A stretch of DNA of 5,947 nt, from contig CAYRWE010000303.1 in assembly GCA_964427655.1 (NCBI GenBank), positions 1 to 5,947 on the forward strand, given 5' to 3'. Below the pieces are notes generated by a model that ran no database searches, was not told the DNA's origin, and saw only the letters and a program-made list of their open reading frames with translations. Numbering within the stretch: the first letter of the stretch is position 1; each line of letters opens with the position of its first letter. Positions 1 through 5,574 of the stretch are shown here, piece after piece. The position numbers and the translations under genes are program-made. The stretch is from CAVQNQ01 sp964427655. Its GTDB lineage: Bacteria; Acidobacteriota; Terriglobia; Bryobacterales; Bryobacteraceae.

Positions 1-277
1 AGGTCGCGCACGGCCGGCCGGCGGCCGATGGCCGGGCCCCGCTGCGCCTGACTCGCGACGGGCCGAATCGGCTCACTGCGCCGCCGCCAGACCGAGGAGG
101 TTGTGAAACGCTTCGACCTAGCCCGCTCGCTGGCCCAAGGCCGAGGTCGGCAGCCGTGTACCCACGGGAGTCCTCGAATGGTGCGACGAATTTCGCGAGT
201 GCGCCGGTTGCCGCCGAGTCTACTGGTACGGCCCGCACTGCCGCCGGATGTGGCAATGGATCGACGAACTGTCTAAC
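1..277 (+). pseudogene. Decayed Mut7-C RNase / zinc-ribbon domain gene (C-terminal remnant, three frames)
   Basis: Blocks typical of the Mut7-C (DUF82) putative RNase family occur in the right order but in three frames. An LTRD block, the family's GRxLLTRD acidic motif, lies at 48-59 in frame 3. A block reading RRQTEEVVKRFDLARSLA lies at about 82-135 in frame 1. The C-terminal part lies at about 134-277 in frame 2: a PKAEV-SRVP segment, then DEFRECAGC (C-x2-C), RRVYWYGPH and an RM helix. Frame 2 has a stop at 119-121, so no single frame reads through. Between the second and third blocks the segment that normally carries the first CxxC of the zinc ribbon (RCxxCN) is missing, and spacing between the first two blocks is also too short. 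Several deletions are therefore needed to explain it. The gene's 5' end lies outside the window. No natural stop remains: frame 2 stays open to 448, running antisense into the esterase. Family members are thought to be PIN-like RNases. The alternative is sequence error at a contig end, but loss of a conserved motif favours true decay. Confidence 0.5.
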
Positions 278-284
278 TCGCCAC

Positions 285-1424
285 TTACTTCTCCGCCCGG
301 TTCATGGAGTAACCCTGCCATAAGTATTCCAGGGCCTCGGGGAGGGTCTGCTGTTTGGCGGCACGGTCGGTGTGCCCGGCATTGCGCGCGAATACAAACT
401 GGTAATGATAGCCTTTCGCGGCCAGCACCTTGGCCATGTTCTCATTAGCGACCACCCAGTCGTGCATGTTGTCGCGCAGCACATTCGGATTGAGAAGGTC
501 GCGGTCGCCAACTTCCATCCAGATGCGCAGCGGCTTGGCCGGCGTGTTGGGAATAAGATGCTCGTGGAATTCCCAAGCGCCATGGGGAGTCTGAGAGTCA
601 GGGGGCCACTGCTGGTTGACGTAAGTGCTCGAGTAAGTGAGAACGCGGTGGTAAAGCTCGGGGTGATACCAGGCCATAATCAGCGCGCATGAGCCGCCGG
701 AGCTGCCGCCCATGGTGGCCCGACCGTCCGGATCTTTGGTCAGCTTCACCTCGTATTGCTTCTCCACCAGAGGCAGCACTTCCGTTTCGACGAACTCCGA
801 GTACCGGCCCGACATGGTGTCGTACTCCAGACCGCGCTCACTGCCCTGCGCGTCGCCGCTGCCGTTGCCAATGGAGATGGCAATCATCGCCGGCACGCGG
901 TGCTGGGCGATCAGAGTGTCAAGGACCGCAAATAACGCCGGATCGGGACCATCGGCACCCACGATGAACGGCGCGGCGGTTCCGGGAACATATTGCTTGG
1001 GAACATACACGGTCACCCGGCGGGTGTAGGGGGCGGGATGGCTTGTGGTCACCACCATTTTGGCGGGATCGGCGGGATCGGCTGTGCCGAATGTATCGGC
1101 CTCACGCGCGATGCCAGGGTAGATCTTGCTGGCGGCCGATTCCATCGTAAAAGCAAAGATACTGCCCTTCGGCACGCCTTCCTGCACGGTCATCTCCGGC
1201 GCGGGATTGTGTGTGGGACCGAGTATGAAGTTACCGTCGGCATTGGCCGGAGCACTGGCGCCATCGGGTAACTCCGTAGCTGTAACATATCCGGGCGTGT
1301 GGGGGTCGCGCGTGGGAGGAATCGGGCGCGCGGGGCGAGCGGGCGGAACCGTGGATTGGGCCCGTGCCGAATCTGAGCCGATCAGGAGGCTGAATAAGAA
1401 CGCTATGGTTATAAGACGGAACAT
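285..1424 (-). CDS. Secreted alpha/beta-hydrolase esterase (esterase-D / enterochelin-esterase-like, CE1-type fold)
   Basis: The product is 379 residues. The start at 1424 is chosen because an AGGGAG ribosome-binding site lies 6 nt upstream and because MFRLITIAFLFSLLIG is a good Sec signal peptide with a likely cut after A22 (ARA-Q). The frame stays open to 1484, but that extension would run through the upstream hairpin. A Pro-rich linker (about 26-45) follows. The hydrolase core starts near residue 130 with YTRRVTVYVPKQY, typical of the putative-esterase family (PF00756). The nucleophile elbow is MGGSSGG with Ser242. The probable acid is Asp307 or Asp309 (EVGDRDLL) and the probable base is His351 (AGHTD), so a full triad is present. 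Related enzymes cleave ester bonds in siderophores, feruloyl- or acetyl-decorated polysaccharides, or small acyl esters; the substrate here is not readable. It lies 77 bp downstream of the GH39 gene on the same strand, which suggests cotranscription and a role in removing acyl groups from a glycan (inference). A 9-bp tandem repeat at 1062-1079 encodes its ADPADPA stretch. Confidence 0.88.
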   Translation of the reverse strand: MFRLITIAFLFSLLIGSDSARAQSTVPPARPARPIPPTRDPHTPGYVTATELPDGASAPANADGNFILGPTHNPAPEMTVQEGVPKGSIFAFTMESAASKIYPGIAREADTFGTADPADPAKMVVTTSHPAPYTRRVTVYVPKQYVPGTAAPFIVGADGPDPALFAVLDTLIAQHRVPAMIAISIGNGSGDAQGSERGLEYDTMSGRYSEFVETEVLPLVEKQYEVKLTKDPDGRATMGGSSGGSCALIMAWYHPELYHRVLTYSSTYVNQQWPPDSQTPHGAWEFHEHLIPNTPAKPLRIWMEVGDRDLLNPNVLRDNMHDWVVANENMAKVLAAKGYHYQFVFARNAGHTDRAAKQQTLPEALEYLWQGYSMNRAEK

Positions 1425-1430
1425 CGGCGA

Positions 1431-1436
1431 CTCCCT
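1431..1436 (-). promoter_or_regulatory. Ribosome-binding site of the esterase gene
   Basis: The minus strand reads AGGGAG followed by 6 nt and ATG at 1424. This purine-rich match to the anti-Shine-Dalgarno sequence settles the start in favour of 1424 over the upstream ATG at 1484. Confidence 0.7.
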
Positions 1437-1454
1437 GTTGCTAACCGGCTTTCC

Positions 1455-1498
1455 GGGCAAGCTAAAGCATGCCCCACCGAGCATGCTTTAGCCTGCCC
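1455..1498 (-). repeat. Long inverted repeat / hairpin just after the GH39 stop codon
   Basis: Two 18-bp arms (1455-1472 and 1481-1498) flank an 8-nt loop (1473-1480), with 17 of 18 positions complementary. In the minus-strand transcript, the direction of both flanking genes, the odd position is a G-U wobble, so the stem is continuous. In a plus-strand transcript it would be an A-C mismatch. The stem begins 3 nt past the GH39 stop codon and ends 30 nt before the esterase start. No U-tract follows (the next bases are cggaaagcc), so it is not a standard intrinsic terminator. It may stabilise the 3' end of the GH39 message, attenuate expression into the esterase, or be a dispersed palindromic repeat. 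Each arm contains the palindrome GCATGC. Confidence 0.85.
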
Positions 1499-1501
1499 AA
1501 T

Positions 1502-3181
1502 CTACCGCCAACTCAACTGTATCAGCGATACGGCCTGGCGCGGCAGCGAAAAACTCAGTTGCACACGGCCTCGTGCGGCGCTCATCCAATGCGGCGACTC
1601 GAGCTGCTGAAGCTGCCCGGCGGCTTCCATCTCCGAGTATTGCTCGGGAGCCGGGCTCGCGGGAGATCCCAATCGCTTCCACACCGCGTAGGCATTGCTG
1701 TGGCTTCCATCGATGCGGTAGTGGCGAACCAGCACTCGCCTGCAGGTCTCGGGCAGTCCGGTGACACTAAGCTGCGTTTCGGCATCCGGCGCTGGCGCGT
1801 CGTCATCGTGATAATTCCATACCAGGATCGAAACTTCCCGCTCGGAGCGCACAGCCAGCGCGTCCACATCCGGCTCGGCGCGCACTCCGGCGCTGCGCAT
1901 CGTATCGAGCGGTACGGCGGAGGTGCTGGCGGCCGACACACGGTCGCCGTGCATCAGACCGGCCATCCGGAAGAGGTTGAGCACCGGCTTGTCGATGCCG
2001 TTTGTGGCGAGCGTGCGGAGGCCGTCGAAGTAGGGCTGGCTCTCGAACTCAAAAGCCCACGTCAGCATGCCCTCGATGTTGACGCCGTCGCGGGCGGCCA
2101 GGTCAAGGATGCTCTTCAGCATTGCGGCGGTATAGGAAGCATACAGGGGGCCGTTGCGGTAAGCGTTCTGCGGGTAGACGCGAGCCGAACAGGCCGCGCA
2201 GCCCTCGGGGTCGGATTCACTCAGAACAATCGGCAACCCGCTGAATTTAGGAAACGATGCGACAATCCGGTATCCCGTCTCGACGTCTTCGACCTGCTTG
2301 GCGATGCCCATCCGCACGCGGCCCTCGACCACCGCCGGCCGGCCCTTGGCGTGATAGCTGATGAAATCGAGAGGCGCTCCGCTCCCGCCGGTGGCATAGT
2401 TACTGCCGCGATCGCAGTGCTCCAGAAAGCCGCGCAGGAATGCAGCAGCCTTCGCATTCGAGGGCCCGGTGGTCGCGGGGCCTCCCACTCTGGCCCGCGG
2501 CAAAGCCCGTTTCACGGCGCCGGCCGTGTAATCGTACAGCTTGTTGTAATCCTCCACCGTGCCGTGCCAGTAGCCGCCGTCCGGCTCGTTCCACACTTCC
2601 CAATACCAGGATTCCACCTCTTCCGCGCCGTGCTGACTCACTTCGTGCCGCACCCATTGGTTCACCAGCTCGGCCCACTTGGCATAGTCGCGCGAGGGAT
2701 AGGACCAGCCGGCGTAATAGCGATCGAACGCGGCGCCCGGCGACCATGCTCCACGATAGGGATCGGGCTGGACCGAGAGCGCGCGCGGCATAAAACCGAT
2801 CTCGACGAACGGCTTCACGCCCGCCCTCAGGTAGGCGTCGAAGATGCGATCCACGATGGTCCAGTCATAGACCGGCCGACCCGCGGAATCTTCGGTGTAT
2901 ACGTTGGTCGATCCCCACTTGAAATCGGCCGCGCCATCGCCGCTGGCGAGCAGAAAATGGGTGCGGATATAGACCGGATCGGCGGCCGCGGACGCGAGCT
3001 CTCCGAGGAGCTTGCGGCCATTCGCGGCGTAGGTGTAGTTCGGCTCGTCGTAACCGAAGTATCGATAGATTGGCTTGAAACGGCCCAGGCTCTGCCCGAC
3101 ATTCACGTCGATCGAGACGCGGCCCGGCGGTTGCGCCAGGGCCGTAATGGCTGCGAGGAGAAGAGCGATGAGCACCGGCAT
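1502..3181 (-). CDS. Exported GH39-family glycoside hydrolase (beta-xylosidase-like)
   Basis: The product is 559 residues. The N-terminus MPVLIALLLAAITALAQ is a Sec-type signal with a likely cut after A16, although its n-region has no basic residue. A (beta/alpha)8 barrel spans about 20-410. GH39 hallmarks are visible: an N-terminal segment reading FKPIYRYFGYDEPNY (35-49), a catalytic acid/base motif WYWEVWNEPDGGYW with Glu199, followed by the typical DYNKLYDYTA helix, and a strand LPIVLSESDPEG carrying the probable nucleophile Glu322. The separation of about 123 residues fits the family. A C-terminal beta-rich domain (about 415-559) resembles the usual GH39 accessory sandwich. GH39 enzymes are retaining glycosidases, classically beta-xylosidases and alpha-L-iduronidases; specificity here is not established. 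An unusual CAAC pair (C328, C331) lies beside the nucleophile. No Shine-Dalgarno sequence precedes the ATG. A TTG at 3235 would add charged residues to the signal but would overlap the opposite promoter. The gene is divergent from the isomerase gene and likely cotranscribed with the esterase. Confidence 0.88.
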   Translation of the reverse strand: MPVLIALLLAAITALAQPPGRVSIDVNVGQSLGRFKPIYRYFGYDEPNYTYAANGRKLLGELASAAADPVYIRTHFLLASGDGAADFKWGSTNVYTEDSAGRPVYDWTIVDRIFDAYLRAGVKPFVEIGFMPRALSVQPDPYRGAWSPGAAFDRYYAGWSYPSRDYAKWAELVNQWVRHEVSQHGAEEVESWYWEVWNEPDGGYWHGTVEDYNKLYDYTAGAVKRALPRARVGGPATTGPSNAKAAAFLRGFLEHCDRGSNYATGGSGAPLDFISYHAKGRPAVVEGRVRMGIAKQVEDVETGYRIVASFPKFSGLPIVLSESDPEGCAACSARVYPQNAYRNGPLYASYTAAMLKSILDLAARDGVNIEGMLTWAFEFESQPYFDGLRTLATNGIDKPVLNLFRMAGLMHGDRVSAASTSAVPLDTMRSAGVRAEPDVDALAVRSEREVSILVWNYHDDDAPAPDAETQLSVTGLPETCRRVLVRHYRIDGSHSNAYAVWKRLGSPASPAPEQYSEMEAAGQLQQLESPHWMSAARGRVQLSFSLPRQAVSLIQLSWR

Positions 3182-3190
3182 CGATTTAGA

Positions 3191-3196
3191 ATTGTA
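3191..3196 (-). promoter_or_regulatory. Putative -10 box for the GH39 gene (near-leaderless)
   Basis: The minus strand reads TACAAT, ending 9 nt before the ATG at 3181. With usual spacing, transcription would begin within about 2-3 nt of the start codon. This agrees with the absence of a Shine-Dalgarno sequence there. No good -35 hexamer is visible 16-18 nt upstream, so the call rests on the -10 match and its position. Confidence 0.4.
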
Positions 3197-3223
3197 GTCT
3201 AACCGATACCGGCCGAAATTTCC

Positions 3224-3232
3224 TGGTAGAAT
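3224..3232 (+). promoter_or_regulatory. Putative extended -10 promoter for the isomerase/oxidoreductase operon (near-leaderless)
   Basis: The plus strand reads TGG-TAGAAT: a TGn extension plus a -10-like hexamer at 3227-3232 ending 9 nt before the ATG at 3242. No Shine-Dalgarno sequence precedes that ATG, which fits a leaderless or nearly leaderless message. The arrangement mirrors that of the GH39 promoter on the other strand, and the two -35 zones would overlap within the 60-bp gap. Confidence 0.45.
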
Positions 3233-3241
3233 CAATCGCCT

Positions 3242-4132
3242 ATGGAGCGGTGCAGCCGGCGGCGATTGGTTCAGGCGGCCGTGGTATCGGCGGGTTGGCG
3301 TGCCCTGGCACAGAGCGGCGGCGCGCGCATGAGGTTGGGTATCATCGTGGGGATCTCGCCCGATCCCGAAGCCGCCATCCGGCGCGTGCACGAACTCGGC
3401 TTTCCGACATGCCAGGTGTCGCCGCGCGAAACCGACGTGGCCGCGGCGGCAAAGCTCCGCAAGGCGCTCGACCAATATGGCGTGGAGGCGACTTCCGCTG
3501 TGGCCGGCGGGCCAGGTCCGGAAATCTATGACTTCTATCGCGGCCCGGTGACCATCGGCCTCGTGCCCCGGCAGCACCGGCAGGCGCGCATCGTGCGTAT
3601 CAAAGAGGTCTCCGATTTCGCCAAGCGGGCGGGAATACCCGGCGTGCAAACTCACTGCGGCTTCATCCCGGAAGACCCCAACAATCCGGTTTACAAGGAA
3701 GCCGTGGAAGCCATCCGGGCGGTCGCGCAATATTGCAGGAGCAACGGTCAGAGCTTCCGCTGCGAGACCGGGCAGGAGACGCCCATCACGCTGCTGCGGG
3801 CGATCCTGGACGTAGGGGTGGATAACCTCGGCGTGAATCTCGACCTGGCCAATCTCATCATGTACGGCAAAGCCGATCCGGTGGCAGCCGTGGACGTGCT
3901 CGGCCCGTACGTCCAGGGCGTGCACGCGAAAGACGGCTTGTATCCGACCGACCCGAAGAACCTCGGCCAGGAGGTCCCCATCGGCCAGGGCAAAGTCGAT
4001 TTTCGGGCGGTGATCGGGAAACTGAAGAAGATCGGCTACCGCAATCCGCTGACCATCGAGCGCGAGATTCAGGGCGAAAAGCAAACCGCCGATATTTTGG
4101 CGTCCAAAACATATCTGGAGAAATTGTTATGA
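3242..4132 (+). CDS. Exported sugar phosphate isomerase/epimerase-like TIM-barrel protein (xylose-isomerase-like, AP_endonuc_2)
   Basis: The product is 296 residues. Residues 1-23 look like a short Tat-type signal: SRRRLVQAAVVSAGW with arginines at 6-8, ending ALA-Q. The barrel begins at about 31 (RLGIIVGISPDPEAAIRRV). Metal-binding positions expected of the IolE/IolI/xylose-isomerase-like superfamily are visible: Glu175 (FRCETGQ), Asp201 (VNLDLAN), His228 (GVHAKDG) and Glu273 (TIERE). A THCGFIPEDP loop at 137-146 is also present. Such enzymes isomerise, epimerise or dehydrate keto-sugars or inosose using a divalent metal. The next gene overlaps by 4 bp (ATGA), which implies translational coupling and a shared pathway with an NAD(P)-type oxidoreductase. 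An internal Met30 could give a cytosolic form without the signal, but the longer start is preferred because of the Tat-like motif and the promoter position. The substrate is unknown; oxidised sugars such as 3-keto-glycosides or inososes are candidates by family (inference). Confidence 0.85.
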   Translation: MERCSRRRLVQAAVVSAGWRALAQSGGARMRLGIIVGISPDPEAAIRRVHELGFPTCQVSPRETDVAAAAKLRKALDQYGVEATSAVAGGPGPEIYDFYRGPVTIGLVPRQHRQARIVRIKEVSDFAKRAGIPGVQTHCGFIPEDPNNPVYKEAVEAIRAVAQYCRSNGQSFRCETGQETPITLLRAILDVGVDNLGVNLDLANLIMYGKADPVAAVDVLGPYVQGVHAKDGLYPTDPKNLGQEVPIGQGKVDFRAVIGKLKKIGYRNPLTIEREIQGEKQTADILASKTYLEKLL

Positions 4133-5412
4133 AGGATGGAAATTCGGATCGGCGCGCCTTCCTGCGGACGGCGGGAGCGGTGGGCGCATTCACGATTCTC
4201 AAGCCCCATATTGTGCGCGGCAGCGCCGCCAATTCGGCGGTGCGGGTCGGCCTGCTGGGCTGCGGCCATCGCGGCTCGGTCCACGCTGGCACCATCGCGC
4301 AGCACACCGATGCGCGCATCGTGGCGCTGGCCGACCTTTTCCAGGACCAGTTGGATCGCGCCAGGCAGCGCGTGGACGCGGTTGCGCAGTCGAAGGGATA
4401 CGCGGGAGTCGCGCAGGTCTTCGTGGGGCCGCAGTCGTCCCGGCAGCTCTTCGAATCGAAAGAGGTGGACGCCGTGGTGATCGCTACACCGGCGTATTTC
4501 CATCCCGAGCACCTGGCGGGCGCGGTGTCGGGCGGGAAGCACATCTATCTCGAGAAGCCCGTCGCGGTGGATGTGGCGGGCGCAAAACGGGTGCAGGAGA
4601 TCGGCCGGCAGGTAGGCGGCAAGCTGAACCTCGAGGTTGGTTTTCAGATCCGCTCGGCGCCGCCCTTTATCGAGCTGGTGCGGCGGATTCAAGGCGGAGC
4701 GCTCGGTGAGATCGCGGCCGCGGAGGTGCATTACAACGCCGCGCTGCCGGATTACCCGGAATATCCAAACGCCGGCGCCCAGGAGGCGAGGCTGCGGAAC
4801 TGGCTGCGCGACCGCGTGCTTTCGGGCGATATCATCGTGGAACAGAACATCCACGTGCTCGATATCTGCAACTGGATTCTGGCGGCGCCTCCGGTGAAAG
4901 CCACCGGCCGCGGCGGCCGCAAAGGGCGCGGCGAGGCGGGCGGCGATTGCTACTCGCACTTCGACGCGATCTTCGAATATCCCAACGATGTGCACGTGAG
5001 CTTCAGCTCGGTCCAGTTCGGCAAAGGTAAATTCGAAGTCAACGAGCGGTTCTTCGGCACGCGCGGTCAATCGATGTCTCCCTATTCGGGGCCGCTGGGA
5101 ATCGATGGCGACGAGCCGTGGATATGGCCCGGCAGCGACAAGCAGCAGGGCGGCGCATTTTCAGCCGGCGGCTCTTTCTCGGACAACCTGGCGGATGCGG
5201 ATCCCGAAAAGCAGAAGGGATTCATCGCTGCCATCGCTAGCGGCAAGTATCACAACCAGGCTGCTCAAGGCGTGGAAACGGCGCTCACGGCGATGCTCGG
5301 CCGGCAGGCCGCGTACACCGGCCGCGAAGTCACCTGGAGCGAACTCCTGAGATCCGACGAGCACTGGGATTCCGGGATCGACGTCAACCGGTTGGGCGGA
5401 TCTCGCGGCTAG
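4129..5412 (+). CDS. Tat-exported Gfo/Idh/MocA-family oxidoreductase
   Basis: The product is 427 residues. The N-terminus carries a clear Tat signal, SDRRAFLRTAGAVGAF (twin Arg at 8-9), so it is probably exported folded with its nucleotide cofactor, as known for glucose-fructose oxidoreductase. A Rossmann fold starts at about 38 with VRVGLLGCGHRG (GxGxxG). The family's EKP motif is at 142-144 (YLEKPVAVD). The substrate domain contains LSGDIIVEQNIHVLDICNW, with His242 and Asp245 in the usual catalytic region. The C-terminal part fits the subfamily common in Planctomycetes and Acidobacteria. The GH109 signature of related Tat-exported enzymes is not seen. A GGAG ribosome-binding site lies 8 nt upstream, inside the 3' end of the isomerase gene, and the start overlaps that gene's stop. 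The two probably form a functional pair that oxidises and then rearranges a sugar outside the cytoplasm (inference); the substrate is unknown. A 17-bp tandem duplication spans its stop codon. Confidence 0.92.
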   Translation: MKDGNSDRRAFLRTAGAVGAFTILKPHIVRGSAANSAVRVGLLGCGHRGSVHAGTIAQHTDARIVALADLFQDQLDRARQRVDAVAQSKGYAGVAQVFVGPQSSRQLFESKEVDAVVIATPAYFHPEHLAGAVSGGKHIYLEKPVAVDVAGAKRVQEIGRQVGGKLNLEVGFQIRSAPPFIELVRRIQGGALGEIAAAEVHYNAALPDYPEYPNAGAQEARLRNWLRDRVLSGDIIVEQNIHVLDICNWILAAPPVKATGRGGRKGRGEAGGDCYSHFDAIFEYPNDVHVSFSSVQFGKGKFEVNERFFGTRGQSMSPYSGPLGIDGDEPWIWPGSDKQQGGAFSAGGSFSDNLADADPEKQKGFIAAIASGKYHNQAAQGVETALTAMLGRQAAYTGREVTWSELLRSDEHWDSGIDVNRLGGSRG

Positions 5413-5428
5413 GCGGTTCTCGCGGCTG
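5395..5428 (+). repeat. 17-bp imperfect tandem duplication spanning the oxidoreductase stop codon
   Basis: Two adjacent 17-bp units, ggcggatctcgcggcta (5395-5411) and ggcggttctcgcggctg (5412-5428), differ at only two positions. The stop codon TAG (5410-5412) is formed at the junction. The C-terminal GGSRG residues come from the first unit. Confidence 0.75.
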
Positions 5429-5472
5429 TCGAAACGTGACCACATAGTTGTTTGCGCAAAACCGCTTGCTAA

Positions 5473-5513
5473 CGCGCGCGGCTCGGTCTGAGCCGCGACC
5501 GTGAGGGAGCGGA
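5473..5513 (+). repeat. GC-rich hairpin within a probable dispersed intergenic repeat
   Basis: A perfect 8-bp stem (5477-5484 with 5490-5497) encloses a 5-nt loop. It is followed by ACCGTGAGGGAGCGG. From memory, sequences resembling 'gctcggtctgagccgcgacc' plus 'gtgagggagcgg' recur between genes in Solibacter-type genomes; I cannot verify this here. It sits 64 bp after the oxidoreductase stop codon. It lacks a U-tract, so a terminator role is possible but not shown. Confidence 0.55.
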
Positions 5514-5538
5514 GGCGTGAGAATTCGAAGCATTGGAG

Positions 5539-5544
5539 TACAAT
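5539..5544 (+). promoter_or_regulatory. Putative -10 box for the propeller-like gene
   Basis: TACAAT at 5539-5544 is the same hexamer as proposed for the GH39 gene. It would give a leader of about 24 nt, long enough to hold the AAGAAGG ribosome-binding sequence (5563-5569) 5 nt before the GTG start. No convincing -35 is seen. Confidence 0.4.
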
Positions 5545-5574
5545 CGAAAGTCCGCCGATTGAAAGAAGGTACCC

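Noticed and set aside
10..40. GC-rich palindromic run around GGCCGGCC as a structured element
   Set aside because: Low-complexity GC sequence gives many short palindromes; no consistent stem-loop stands out and it lies within the pseudogene remnant.
248..448. 66-codon plus-strand frame presented as an independent small gene
   Set aside because: Its first residues belong to the Mut7-C relic and the rest is antisense to the esterase 3' end; there is no ribosome-binding site at 248.
1062..1079. 9-bp tandem repeat (ggcgggatc twice) as a regulatory or satellite element
   Set aside because: It is in frame inside the esterase and simply encodes ADPADPA; two copies are within chance for GC-rich coding sequence.
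1455..1498. Classical Rho-independent terminator
   Set aside because: The stem is strong but no U-rich tract follows on either strand, so I list it as an inverted repeat instead.
1469..3202. 577-codon open frame on the plus strand opposite the GH39 gene
   Set aside because: Its codons are in exact register with those of the GH39 gene, so its stops would need TTA, CTA or TCA codons in GH39, which are rare in GC-rich genes. The product is Arg/His/Gly-rich, with no recognisable domain, while the minus strand encodes a clear glycosidase.
3182..4084. Extension of the GH39 frame by 301 codons upstream (start at 4084)
   Set aside because: It lies antisense to the isomerase gene in codon register. 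The signal peptide begins at 3181, and the extension shows no domain.
4069..5070. 333-codon minus-strand open frame opposite the oxidoreductase
   Set aside because: It is again register-aligned antisense of a well-supported gene, and its composition is that of a shadow frame.
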